This document shows, piece after piece, positions 8,129 through 16,566 of a DNA stretch of 22,524 nt. Every line of letters begins with the position of its first letter. Position 1 is the stretch's first letter. The translations under genes and the position numbers were made by a program. The stretch is from CAYFKJ01 sp964401845 (GTDB lineage: Bacteria > Pseudomonadota > Alphaproteobacteria > UBA2966): the NCBI GenBank assembly GCA_964401845.1, contig CAYOAD010000044.1, forward strand, positions 1 through 22,524, read 5' to 3'. Under the pieces are notes generated by a model that saw nothing but the letters and a program-made list of their open reading frames with translations, had not been told where the DNA came from and searched no databases.

Positions 8129-8995
8129 TCAGTTGGCGGATAAGTCCTTTGCGCGGCTGCAAATTATACATCTTTCGCGCCCCGCCAAATCCGACTTAGA
8201 ACCATCGATACGCAAGTCGGCGGCTTGAAACAGGTCGCTCACGTTGGAAAATTGGCCCGCGCCGAGTTCGACCACGGCGATTGCCCCGGCGCCGAGATAG
8301 CCGTGGATCGCCGGTCCCAGGGCGCGGTAGGCATCGAGACCGTCGGCACCCGCCGACAGCGCGGGCCGGGGATCATAAAGCGAAACCTCGGGCGCCAAAC
8401 CGGCGATATCGGCCTCGGCTATGTAGGGCGGATTGGAAATCACGACATCGAAGGTTTGCCCGGCCGCCGCCGCCCAACCGCCGACCAGCGTCTCGACCCG
8501 ATCCGTCAGACCCAGGTTGCGGAAATTTTCAAGCGCCATCTCGACCGCGTCGGCCGAGGCATCGACGGCGACGCCCGTGGCGTTGCGATACTCGGTCAGC
8601 AAGGCCGCCATGAGGCAGCCGCTGCCGGTACCGAGGTCAAGCAGGCGATAATCGCGGCGGCGATCGGAAAGGCGTTCCAGTACCGCCTCTATCAGGGTTT
8701 CGCTGTCCGGCCGGGGATCGAGCGTTGCCCGGTTGAGTTTGAACGGCAGGCTCCAGAATTCCCGTTCGCCGATAATCCGCGAAACCGGCTCCCGTTTGAG
8801 CCGGCGCTCCAGCAGGGACGCGAATTTGGCCCGTTCGGCCCCGCCCGGTTCGTGGTCGGGATGAGCGAAAACGTACTCGCCGGTTCGCCCGATGGCCGCC
8901 GCCATCAACAATCTGGTGTCACGGCGGGCGTCGTCGACGCCGGCCTGGTCAAGCCTCGCCGCGGCGCTCTTCAGCAGGTCGGCTATCGTGCTCAA
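8129..8995 (-). CDS. prmC: Release factor glutamine methyltransferase PrmC, TTG start
   Basis: A 288-residue SAM-dependent methyltransferase that methylates the glutamine of the GGQ motif in RF1 and RF2. The small N-terminal helical domain (1-75) is followed by a Rossmann domain with the SAM-binding loop LLDLGTGSG and the catalytic NPPY motif starting at N188 (ISNPPYI). Length matches the family. It follows its substrate gene prfA with a 4-nt overlap, TTGA, where TTG is the prmC start and TGA is the prfA stop. The codon immediately upstream of the TTG in this frame is TGA, and the next ATG would remove about 30 conserved N-terminal residues, so TTG is well supported. Translation is probably coupled to prfA. 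Confidence 0.95.
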   Translation of the reverse strand: MSTIADLLKSAAARLDQAGVDDARRDTRLLMAAAIGRTGEYVFAHPDHEPGGAERAKFASLLERRLKREPVSRIIGEREFWSLPFKLNRATLDPRPDSETLIEAVLERLSDRRRDYRLLDLGTGSGCLMAALLTEYRNATGVAVDASADAVEMALENFRNLGLTDRVETLVGGWAAAAGQTFDVVISNPPYIAEADIAGLAPEVSLYDPRPALSAGADGLDAYRALGPAIHGYLGAGAIAVVELGAGQFSNVSDLFQAADLRIDGSKSDLAGRERCIICSRAKDLSAN

Positions 8996-10074
8996 TCACG
9001 CACGCCCATTTCGGCCAGCCGGTTGGCCTGATCCTCAGCGGTCAGGGCGTCGACCACCTCACCCAAAGCCTCGCCGATCATCACCTTGTCGAGCTTGTAA
9101 AGCGTCAGGTTGATGCGGTGGTCGGTTACGCGCCCTTGCGGAAAGTTGTAGGTGCGCACCCGTTCGGAGCGGTCGCCGGAACCGACCTGACCCTTGCGTG
9201 AAGCGGCGCGTTCGGCGTCCGCCCGGGCGCGTTCAGCGTCGTACAGCCGCGAGCGCAAGACCTTCATCGCTTTGGCCCGGTTCTTGTGCTGGGATTTCTC
9301 GTCCTGCTGGGAGACCACGATGCCGGTCGGTAGGTGGGTGATGCGCACTGCCGAATCGGTCGTGTTGACCGACTGGCCGCCCGGGCCGCTGGCGCGGAAG
9401 ACGTCGACGCGGAGGTCCTTGTCCTCGATCTCGAGATCGATTTCCTCGGCTTCGGGCAGCACCGCAACGGTGGCCGCCGAGGTGTGAATACGGCCGCCCG
9501 ATTCCGTGTCGGGTACCCGTTGCACGCGGTGCACGCCGGATTCGAACTTCAGTTTGGCGAAGACGCCGCGGCCCGAGATGTTGGCCTGGGCTTCCTTGAC
9601 GCCGCCGAGATCGGTTTCCGACATCTGCATGGTTTCGAACTTCCAGCCTTCGAGATCGGCAAAGCGCTGGTACATGCGGTAAAGCTCGCCGGCGAACAGT
9701 GCCGCCTCGTCGCCGCCGGTGCCGGCCCGCACTTCGAGGATGGCGTTTTTCTCGTCCGCTGCGTCCTTGGGCAGCATCAAGACCTGCATGCGCCGCTCGA
9801 GCTTGGGCTGGCGTTCCTTCAGCTCGGTGAACTCGCCCTCCGCCAGTTCACGCATTTCCTCGTCGCCTTCCGGATCGGCAATCAGCTCCGCCAGATCGGC
9901 CATTTCCGACTGGATGCCGCGCAATTCGTTGATGCACGCCACCACCGGACCGAGTTCGGCGTATTCCTTTGAGATCCGCGCATAGTCTTCGCCGGCCCCG
10001 CCGCTCTCGGCAAGCTGGCCCTCGAGCGCATGGTGGCGGTCGAGAATCTGTTCAAGTTTTTCCTCGGGAATCAC
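8992..10074 (-). CDS. prfA: Peptide chain release factor 1, GTG start
   Basis: A 360-residue release factor that reads UAA and UAG stop codons and triggers peptide release on the ribosome. The catalytic GGQ is at 232-234 (SGPGGQSVNTTDSAV). The stop-codon recognition tripeptide is PDT at 188-190 (RVPDTESGGRIHT), where E. coli has PAT. Its position, together with the full-length RF1 match, identifies RF1 rather than RF2. The C-terminal TYNFPQGRVTDHRINLTLY block is intact. The start is GTG at 10074, 22 nt after the hisS stop, with GGAG about 8 nt upstream. The gene ends in the TTGA overlap with prmC. Confidence 0.97.
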   Translation of the reverse strand: MIPEEKLEQILDRHHALEGQLAESGGAGEDYARISKEYAELGPVVACINELRGIQSEMADLAELIADPEGDEEMRELAEGEFTELKERQPKLERRMQVLMLPKDAADEKNAILEVRAGTGGDEAALFAGELYRMYQRFADLEGWKFETMQMSETDLGGVKEAQANISGRGVFAKLKFESGVHRVQRVPDTESGGRIHTSAATVAVLPEAEEIDLEIEDKDLRVDVFRASGPGGQSVNTTDSAVRITHLPTGIVVSQQDEKSQHKNRAKAMKVLRSRLYDAERARADAERAASRKGQVGSGDRSERVRTYNFPQGRVTDHRINLTLYKLDKVMIGEALGEVVDALTAEDQANRLAEMGVRD

Positions 10075-10096
10075 GTGAGCGCTCCGGTTTTACCGA

Positions 10097-11344
10097 TTAA
10101 GTCCGGTAGTGCTCGAGAGCGCCGGTCAATTCGCCGAGCGCGACTTCGGTTTGATCACCCGATTCCAGGTCCCGCACGGTCGCGACACCTTTGGCAAGTT
10201 CGTCTTCGCCCAGCAATACGGCAGCGCTGGCGTTGAACTTGTTGGCCCGCTTCATGCGTTTGCCGAGGTTGCCGGAAAAGCCCATGTCGACCGTATAACC
10301 GGCGGCGCGCAGGTCGTAAGCGATTTTCATGGCGGCGGCCTGGGCCTCGGCGCCGACGGGGACGACGGCGACGGGCCGGGGCGCGGGGATGTCGATGTCG
10401 CTCAGCATCGCCAGGCGCTCGATCCCGCCGGCCCAGCCGATGCCCGGCGTCGGCGTGCCGCCCATGGTTTCGATCAGGCCGTCGTAGCGGCCACCGGCGA
10501 TTACGGCGCCCTGGCTGCCCAGGTCCGTCGTGGTGAATTCGAAGGCTGTGTGGGTGTAGTAGTCCAAGCCGCGTACCAGCCGGTCGTTCAAGGTGTAGGC
10601 GATGCCGAGATTATCGAGCCCGGCACACACCTCGGCAAAGAAGGCGGCGGACGCCTCGTTCATGAAATCCGCCATGTTCGGGGCGTCCACGATCAGAGCC
10701 CGGTCGCCCTCGTCCTTGGAATCGAGGATGCGCATGGGATTGCGTTCGAGCCGCATGCGGCTGTCTTCCGAGAGCGCGTCAACGTGGCCGCCGAAATAGC
10801 CGACCAGCGCCTCACGGTAGGCGGTGCGGCTTTCCGGATCGCCTAAGGTATTGAGTTCTAGAACGGTACGGTCGAGAACCCCAAGATCGCGCAGAATGTC
10901 GGCGCCCAGAGCGATAACCTCGATATCGGCCTGCGGGCCTGCCACACCGAGGATTTCCGCGTCGATCTGGTGGAACTGGCGCAGGCGGCCCTTCTGCGGC
11001 CGCTCGTAGCGGAACATCGGCCCGTGGCCGAAAAACTTGAGCGGCGCGTGCTGGCCCAGACCGCCCGACATGAAGGCCCGGGCGATGCCGGCGGTATACT
11101 CCGGCCGCAAGGTCAGCCCTTCGCCGCCGCGGTCGGTGAAGGTATACATTTCCTTTGTCACGACATCGGAGGTATCGCCCAAAGTGCGTTGAAAAACCTC
11201 GGTGAATTCGAAAATCGGCGTGGAGATTTCGCCAAAGCCGTAGCGTTCGGCCAGCGCCCGCGAGGTGTCGACCACGTGGCGGTGGCGGCGGCTCTCGTCG
11301 GGTAGAATGTCATGGGTGCCGCGGACCGGCTGTAATTTCGACAA
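10097..11344 (-). CDS. hisS: Histidine-tRNA ligase, TTG start
   Basis: A 415-residue class II aminoacyl-tRNA synthetase that charges tRNA-His in the cytoplasm. Recognised landmarks are the N-terminal LQPVRGTHDILPDE, motif 2 (FRYERPQKGRLRQFHQ), the histidine-binding LVRGLDYYTHTAFEF, the GGRYDGL block and a C-terminal anticodon-binding domain (from about 320). The frame is open further upstream to 11464, but that part overlaps ispG in another frame and is not HisRS-like. The family N-terminus begins at SKLQPVRG, which places the start at the TTG at 11344. AAGAGAG lies 8 nt upstream of it. The gap to the ispG stop is 19 nt, and the rodZ-ispG-hisS order is the same as in E. coli. Confidence 0.95.
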   Translation of the reverse strand: MSKLQPVRGTHDILPDESRRHRHVVDTSRALAERYGFGEISTPIFEFTEVFQRTLGDTSDVVTKEMYTFTDRGGEGLTLRPEYTAGIARAFMSGGLGQHAPLKFFGHGPMFRYERPQKGRLRQFHQIDAEILGVAGPQADIEVIALGADILRDLGVLDRTVLELNTLGDPESRTAYREALVGYFGGHVDALSEDSRMRLERNPMRILDSKDEGDRALIVDAPNMADFMNEASAAFFAEVCAGLDNLGIAYTLNDRLVRGLDYYTHTAFEFTTTDLGSQGAVIAGGRYDGLIETMGGTPTPGIGWAGGIERLAMLSDIDIPAPRPVAVVPVGAEAQAAAMKIAYDLRAAGYTVDMGFSGNLGKRMKRANKFNASAAVLLGEDELAKGVATVRDLESGDQTEVALGELTGALEHYRT

Positions 11345-11363
11345 CGGAATAACTCTCTTAAAC

Positions 11364-12491
11364 TCAGGATGCTTGCTTGAATTTGTTCTTGGCGGCTGCC
11401 GCCTCGATTTCGCCGGCCTTGGCCTCGACCATTTCGACGATGTGGTCCAGGAGACCGGCATCATCGATTTTGTGATCCGCCAGCCCGGAAAGGTAAACCA
11501 TGTGGGTGCCGTTGCCGCCGCCCGTGAGCCCGATATCGGTTTCCCGCGCCTCGCCGGGGCCGTTGACGACGCAGCCGATGATGGACAGGGTCATGGGCGT
11601 CGTGATGTGGGCCAGGCGTGCCTCCAACACCTCGACGGTTTCGATCACGGGGAAAGCCTGGCGGGCGCATGACGGGCAGGAAATCACGGCCACGCCTCGG
11701 TGCCGCAGCCCCAGCGACTTGAGTATTTCGAAACCGGCTTTGACTTCCTCGACCGGGTCGGCCGACAGGGAAACACGGATAGTGTCGCCAATACCTGCCC
11801 ACAACAGCATGCCCATGCCGATGGAAGATTTGACGGTGCCGCCCCTCAGCGCGCCCGCCTCGGTGATGCCGAGGTGCAGGGGATAATCGCAGGCGTCGGC
11901 CAGTTGCTGATAGGCGGCGACGGCCAGGAAGACATCGGACGCCTTGACGCTGATCTTGAATTCGGTGAAATCGTTGTCTTCCAGGATGCGGGCGTGCGCC
12001 AGGGCGCTCTCGACCATCGCCTCGGGACAGGGTTCGCCGTACTTCTCCAGCAGTTCCTTTTCCAGCGAGCCGGCGTTGACGCCGATGCGCATGGAACAGT
12101 TGTGGTCGCGGGCGGCCTCGACGACCTCACGCACGCGCGCGGCGGAACCGATGTTGCCGGGATTGATGCGCAGACAGGCGGCCCCGGCCTCGGCCGCTTC
12201 GATGGCGCGTTTATAGTGAAAGTGGATGTCGGCCACGATGGGCACGTTGGCGGCGTCGACGATTTCCTTTAGCGCCGCCGTGCTCTCCTCATCGGGACAG
12301 GAGACCCGGACGATATCGGCGCCCGCCTCCTCCAGCGCCGCCACCTGGGCTTTGGTCGCGGCGGCGTCCGAGGTCGGCGTATTGGTCATCGACTGTACGG
12401 AGATCGGCGCATCGCCGCCCACCGGCACCGATCCGACCTGGATCTGCCGGGAAGTACGGCGGACGATATCGCGATAGGGGCGCAGGCTCAT
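11364..12491 (-). CDS. ispG: (E)-4-hydroxy-3-methylbut-2-enyl-diphosphate synthase
   Basis: A 375-residue iron-sulfur enzyme of the MEP isoprenoid pathway that converts MEcPP to HMBPP. The N-terminal TIM-barrel part carries QSMTNTPTSD and VADIHFHYK. The C-terminal part has the three cluster cysteines, C272 and C275 (SCPSCAR) and C307 (GCVVNGPGEA), with E. coli-like spacing. Length is normal. The ATG at 12491 gives the expected short N-terminus (MSLRPYRDIVRR), although no strong ribosome-binding site is visible. It lies between rodZ (124 bp upstream) and hisS (19 bp downstream), the same order as in E. coli. Confidence 0.96.
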   Translation of the reverse strand: MSLRPYRDIVRRTSRQIQVGSVPVGGDAPISVQSMTNTPTSDAAATKAQVAALEEAGADIVRVSCPDEESTAALKEIVDAANVPIVADIHFHYKRAIEAAEAGAACLRINPGNIGSAARVREVVEAARDHNCSMRIGVNAGSLEKELLEKYGEPCPEAMVESALAHARILEDNDFTEFKISVKASDVFLAVAAYQQLADACDYPLHLGITEAGALRGGTVKSSIGMGMLLWAGIGDTIRVSLSADPVEEVKAGFEILKSLGLRHRGVAVISCPSCARQAFPVIETVEVLEARLAHITTPMTLSIIGCVVNGPGEARETDIGLTGGGNGTHMVYLSGLADHKIDDAGLLDHIVEMVEAKAGEIEAAAAKNKFKQAS

Positions 12492-12569
12492 GCAGGCAAC
12501 TGTTCAGGTCAGGGTTTGGTATGGCTTCGGGAAATATTACGTCCGAACGCCGCTAACATGCGTCGATCA

Positions 12570-12590
12570 CGGCGCAAAAATCAAGCGCCG
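12570..12590 (-). terminator. Hairpin between rodZ and ispG
   Basis: A perfect 6-bp stem CGGCGC/GCGCCG encloses a 9-nt loop, which reads TTGATTTTT on the transcribed strand, 26 nt after the rodZ stop. The T run is in the loop rather than after the stem, so this is not a canonical intrinsic terminator. It may be a processing or attenuating structure. Confidence 0.3.
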
Positions 12591-12615
12591 CGAACCCGGA
12601 TCGTCGGTTCGTTTG

Positions 12616-14114
12616 CTAATTTCCGGATGCGGCGGTGGCCAGCAAGCGGTCAGGCGACAACAAGACCTCGCGGCGGACGGCGCCGGCCGGTCCGATCGGC
12701 GGTACGGATTTGCCGTCGACGGTAATCGCCAAGGCTCCGGCATTGCCGGTCGTCAACAACACCTCGCCCTGTGACGGCACGAGGTATTTGTCGCCCTGGC
12801 GCAGGATCCGGCTCAGGAGAGCCCGGCCGTCAGCGGTGGAAACCTGAACCCAGACGTCGGCGCGGGCGGTCAACACCACGCGCGCATTCCAGTTACCCAC
12901 GCCGAATACCTGGGGCTCGTTGACGCGCTCGGTACCGGGGGACGGCACCGAAGGCGACGACGCCTCCGATCCAGAGGGCGCTATGGGAATGACGGGCGCC
13001 GCCGGCACGATCGCCGCCGTCTCGGTTTCGGCCACGGCGGGCGTTGGCGCTTCCGCAGCGCTGGCGGCGGTGGCCGTTTCAGTTTCGGGGGGCGAAGCCG
13101 CCTGAACTTGCGGCGTTGCAGCACTCGCCAGCAGAGCCCGCTCCGCCGGTGTCGGGACAAGCGAGTCGGTGGGTTCCGTGCGCGTTACCGAAGGCTCGGT
13201 AACCGTGACCGGCGTTTCGGTGGGCTGGGATGCGGTCGCCGGTGGTGTGTCGGCGGCCTGTTCTGCCGGAGCGGTAACGGCGGGGGTNNNNNNNNNNNNN
13301 NNNNNNNNNNNNNNNNNNNNNNNNNNNNNNNNNNNNNNNNNNNNNNNNNNNNNNNNNNNNNNNNNNNNNNNNNNNNNNNNNNNNNNNCGGTCGCCGGTGG
13401 TGTGTCGGCGGCCTGTTCTGCCGGAGCGGTAACGGCGGGGGTAGAGATTTCGGCGACGGGTTCCGTCACCGGTGGGGTTTCCGCGTTTTCCGTCGTTTCG
13501 GTCTGGACCGGCGCGGTGTCGTCCGCGGATGACGCGACGACGGCCGGCGCTGCCGGTTCCTGTACCGTGGGGGTAATTACGGCTTTCTCGGTCGGCTGCG
13601 CCGTTCTGTCAGCCAGGCGGTCGGGCACCGGCTGAACCGCGGCAATATTCAAACGATCCTTGTTTTCGACGTAGTACCAGCCGGCGTAAATCATCACCGC
13701 CGCCACGCCCGCCAGGAGCAGAAGCCAACCCTTCGGCACCCGGCTTTCTTCTTCGGGCGTCGGGAAACTCAGCCGGGTCTGGGCCGATAGGCCCTCGGCC
13801 TCCGCCTTGAAACGGGCGATCGCGTCCGCGCCGTCGATGCCGACGTGTTCGGCAAAGGAGCGCACAAAACCGACCGCATAAACCGGTGCCGGCAGGGCGT
13901 CGAAGCGCCCTTCCTCGATCGCTTGAAGGTGCTCAAGACGGATGCGCAGCCCATTGGCGACGGCTTCGAGAGATTCGCCGTTGCGCACGCGGGCGGCCCG
14001 GAAATCGGCCCCGATGCCGTTGTAATCGCTGATATCCGTGCTGACTTCGCGCAGATGCAGCCGCCGGCCCTGCTGGCGGTTGTCGTTTTGCTTTTTCGGC
14101 GCGTTTTCAGTCAT
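12616..14114 (-). CDS. rodZ: RodZ-like HTH membrane protein, interrupted by a scaffold gap
   Basis: A bitopic membrane protein that links MreB to the elongation machinery in rod-shaped bacteria. The cytoplasmic N-terminus holds an Xre-type HTH (about 34-104, ADFRAARVRNGESLEAVA and PAPVYAVGFVRSFAEHVG). One transmembrane segment spans about 129-148 (WLLLLAGVAAVMIYAGW). A long periplasmic A/P/T/E-rich linker follows, then a C-terminal DUF4115 domain (VVLTARADVWVQVSTADGR). The start is ATG at 14114 with GGGGAG close upstream. The 100 N at 13288-13387 split the linker and shift the frame between halves. Identical 55-bp sequences flank the N. Removing the N plus one copy (155 bp) joins the frames exactly, giving 447 residues. 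The next genes, ispG and hisS, follow as in E. coli. Confidence 0.9.
13233..13442. repeat. Identical 55-bp copies flanking the N run
   Basis: Positions 13233-13287 and 13388-13442 are the same 55 bases. The first copy ends at the base before the N run and the second begins at the base after it. Both encode the same rodZ linker peptide (TPAVTAPAEQAADTPPAT) on the minus strand, but in frames that differ across the gap. This is the signature of two contigs sharing an exact terminal overlap that was not merged. A genuine tandem repeat is less likely because 55 is not a multiple of three. Confidence 0.9.
13288..13387. other. Assembly gap (100 N)
   Basis: Exactly 100 ambiguous bases lie inside the rodZ linker. 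100 is the conventional length for a gap of unknown size, so the number carries no biological information. The flanking 55-bp identity suggests that no sequence is actually missing. Confidence 0.97.
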
Positions 14115-14232
14115 GTGGCTCCCCACTCGACCCACGGTTCCCCTTTGGCGCAAGGCAAGGGTGGTTGCATTTGTCCAGGAATCGAATTCCTGCTGTGGAT
14201 AAGATTCGACCAAGCACTAGAACAGATCGCAA

Positions 14233-14261
14233 ATAAAATCAGAAAATCTCAGGTTTTGCAA
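14233..14261 (-). promoter_or_regulatory. Candidate sigma-70 promoter for rodZ
   Basis: On the minus strand TTGCAA (14261-14256) and TTTTAT (14238-14233) are separated by exactly 17 nt. They lie at the ptsP 3' end and in the A+T-rich 151-bp gap before rodZ. This would start transcription about 110 nt before the rodZ ATG. The match is 4 of 6 at each box, so it is plausible but unproven. Confidence 0.4.
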
Positions 14262-14265
14262 TGGT

Positions 14266-16566
14266 TTATATGATTATTCCGTGATCCCGCGCGAAGTTGC
14301 GCAATTTGTCCCGGAGGCTGTGATCGGCAGCGCCGTGAAATTGTTCCAGATAATTCCCGCAATGCGCGGCATCGAGACTAAGCACCATGCGCTTGACGCG
14401 GCCGACGGCCACCGCCGGCATGGAAATACTGGTGAGCCCGAGACCGATCAGCGCCATGGCTTCCAAGGGCCGGCCCGCCATTTCACCGCACAGACTGACC
14501 GGGACGCCGGCGGTATTGGCGCGCTCCACGATATGGCGCAAAATCGACAGAACTCCGGGCGCCAGGGCGTCGTAGCGATCGGCCAGAGCGGGGTTGGAGC
14601 GGTCGCTGGCATAGAGAAACTGCATCAGATCGTTGCTGCCGATGGAGACGAAATCCGCCACCGCCAGCAGCGGGTCGATCTGCCAGGCAATGGCCGGAAC
14701 CTCGATCATGGCGCCAACCGAAATCTTCTTCGGCACGGCGGCGCCGCGCTCCGCCAGGCGGGAAATCTCAAGATCGAGGATGGCCCTGGCCGCCGAAAAC
14801 TCGGCCGCTTCGGCCACCATCGGAAACATGACGTTGAGTTCGCCCCCGGTGGCGGCCAGCAGCAAGGCGCGCAACTGATTACGCAGCAGGGCCGGACGGT
14901 CCAGACCGATCCGCAGGCTGCGCCAACCCATGGCGGGATTTTCCTCGGCATGGTAGCGGATTTCCTCGGATCCGCCGGACCCCCCGTGGGCAAAAGCAGG
15001 AAGTGACTTGTCGCCGCCGATGTCGAGGGTGCGGAAAACCACCGGACGGCCGGCGGCGCGGGCCAGGACTTCGGCATAGATCCGGGTCTGCTGGTCGACG
15101 GGGGGTACGTCACCCTGAACCAGGAAGGGGATTTCCGTGCGGAACAAGCCGACGCCCTCGGCCCCGGCGTCATCCAGATGGGCCAGGTCGAACAGCAGGT
15201 TGGCATTGATGTTGAGCGAAATCTTCACGCCGTCCTTGGTCACCGCGGGAACGTCCTTCAGAGCCTCGAATTCCGCCCGCATCTCCTCCCGCGCCGAAAC
15301 CGAGGCGGCATAGGTGGCTTCAACATCCTCGCCCGGCCGTACGTAGATGACGCCGGAATCGCCGTCGACGATCAGCGGATCACCCGGTTCGATGCGTTCC
15401 AGCGCCCCCTTGGCGCGCCCGATCAGGGGAATTTGCAAGGCCCGCGCGACCACCGTGACATGCGCCGTTGCCGAGCCTTCCTCGAGCACGACGGCCCGCA
15501 GTTTGTCCCGATCGTAGTCCAACAATTCGGCGGGCCCCATGGTCCGGGCGATAACCACCGCCTCGTCGGGCAGCGAATCCGAGGCGGCCGTCGCCGGCCG
15601 GCCCGACAACAGGCGCAACAACCGGTTGGCCAGATCGTCCAGGTCGTGCAGCCGTTCGCGCAGATAGGGGTCGGCCACCTTCATCATGCGGTTCCGCGTA
15701 TCCACCTGAACGCGCTGCACCGCCGCTTCGGCCGACAGACCGGACGCGACGGCTTCGTCCATGCGTTTTACCCAGCCGCGGTCGTCGGCGAACATGCGGT
15801 AAGCTTCCAGGATGTCCCGGTGTTCGCCGCCTTCACTGACGTCCGCCGAGGCCAGCATGTCGTCAACCGCTTGGCGCAAGGCCACGATCGCATCGCCCAA
15901 GCGCTCCTGTTCGGCGGCGGCGTCCTCGGCGAACAGACGGTGGATCTCGACGCGCGGTTCGTGCAGCACGGCTTCGCCCTGAGCCAGACCCTCGGCCAAA
16001 GTTTTGCCCTCGATGGTCAGGGTGGTTGTGGCGTTGCCGCCCAACGCCTGCAATTCGCCCTGGGGGATCAGTTCACCGCCACCGACCAATTCCGCCAGGA
16101 CCATGCTGACGGTTTGCAGCGCCTCAACTTCTTCCTCGGTGTAGTGGCGCTGCGTGCGGTTCTGCACAACGAGCACGCCGATCACCCGCCCCGCCCGCAT
16201 GATGGGCGCGCCAAGAAGCGAGTGATAGACGTCTTCGCCGGTTTCCGGCCGGTAGGCGAAATTGGGATGGGCCTGGGCGTCCGCCAGACTGAGGGGGCGG
16301 GCGTGCGCCGCGACGTCGCCGACCAGACCCTCGCCGACGCGCAAGCGGGTCTGGTGCACCGCCTCCGGGTTCAGGCCTTCGGTGGCGAACAGTTCGAGTA
16401 TTTCACCGGCCCGCATGAGATAGACCGAGCAGACCTCGGCCACCATGTTGCCGGCAATGCCGTGAACCACGAGGTCGAGGCGGTCCTGCGCCGTTCCGGG
16501 GCCCGCCATGATCTCGCGCAGCCGCCGGAGGAGGACGCGGGGACCACTGGCGAAGCCCTCGCTCAT
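14266..16566 (-). CDS. ptsP: PTS phosphotransferase PtsP (enzyme I-Ntr)
   Basis: A 766-residue enzyme I of the nitrogen-related PTS. It autophosphorylates from phosphoenolpyruvate and passes phosphate to NPr (PtsO) and then PtsN, regulating nitrogen and potassium metabolism rather than sugar import. The N-terminal GAF domain (about 20-165) is the sensor that separates PtsP from PtsI. The phosphohistidine is H369 (SATAHVTVVARAL). The PEP-binding barrel has FRTLDIGGDKSLP, NPAMGWRSLRIGLDRP, GAMIEVPA, SIGSNDLMQF and the C-terminal SLCGEMAGRP cysteine motif. Length is normal. Its ATG overlaps the stop of the nitronate monooxygenase gene (ATGA, 16563-16566), implying coupled translation. No ptsO or ptsN is in the window. 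Confidence 0.96.
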   Translation of the reverse strand: MSEGFASGPRVLLRRLREIMAGPGTAQDRLDLVVHGIAGNMVAEVCSVYLMRAGEILELFATEGLNPEAVHQTRLRVGEGLVGDVAAHARPLSLADAQAHPNFAYRPETGEDVYHSLLGAPIMRAGRVIGVLVVQNRTQRHYTEEEVEALQTVSMVLAELVGGGELIPQGELQALGGNATTTLTIEGKTLAEGLAQGEAVLHEPRVEIHRLFAEDAAAEQERLGDAIVALRQAVDDMLASADVSEGGEHRDILEAYRMFADDRGWVKRMDEAVASGLSAEAAVQRVQVDTRNRMMKVADPYLRERLHDLDDLANRLLRLLSGRPATAASDSLPDEAVVIARTMGPAELLDYDRDKLRAVVLEEGSATAHVTVVARALQIPLIGRAKGALERIEPGDPLIVDGDSGVIYVRPGEDVEATYAASVSAREEMRAEFEALKDVPAVTKDGVKISLNINANLLFDLAHLDDAGAEGVGLFRTEIPFLVQGDVPPVDQQTRIYAEVLARAAGRPVVFRTLDIGGDKSLPAFAHGGSGGSEEIRYHAEENPAMGWRSLRIGLDRPALLRNQLRALLLAATGGELNVMFPMVAEAAEFSAARAILDLEISRLAERGAAVPKKISVGAMIEVPAIAWQIDPLLAVADFVSIGSNDLMQFLYASDRSNPALADRYDALAPGVLSILRHIVERANTAGVPVSLCGEMAGRPLEAMALIGLGLTSISMPAVAVGRVKRMVLSLDAAHCGNYLEQFHGAADHSLRDKLRNFARDHGIII

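Noticed and set aside
9505..9513. PDT in place of PAT in the stop-codon recognition motif of RF1 as a functional anomaly
   Set aside because: The middle residue of this PxT motif varies naturally among bacterial RF1 proteins (A, V, E and others), so altered stop-codon reading is not indicated.
13233..13442. A genuine tandem repeat array or CRISPR-like repeat around the N run
   Set aside because: There are only two copies, each touching the gap edge exactly, the 55-bp unit would break the reading frame, and collapsing them restores rodZ. An assembly overlap explains it better.
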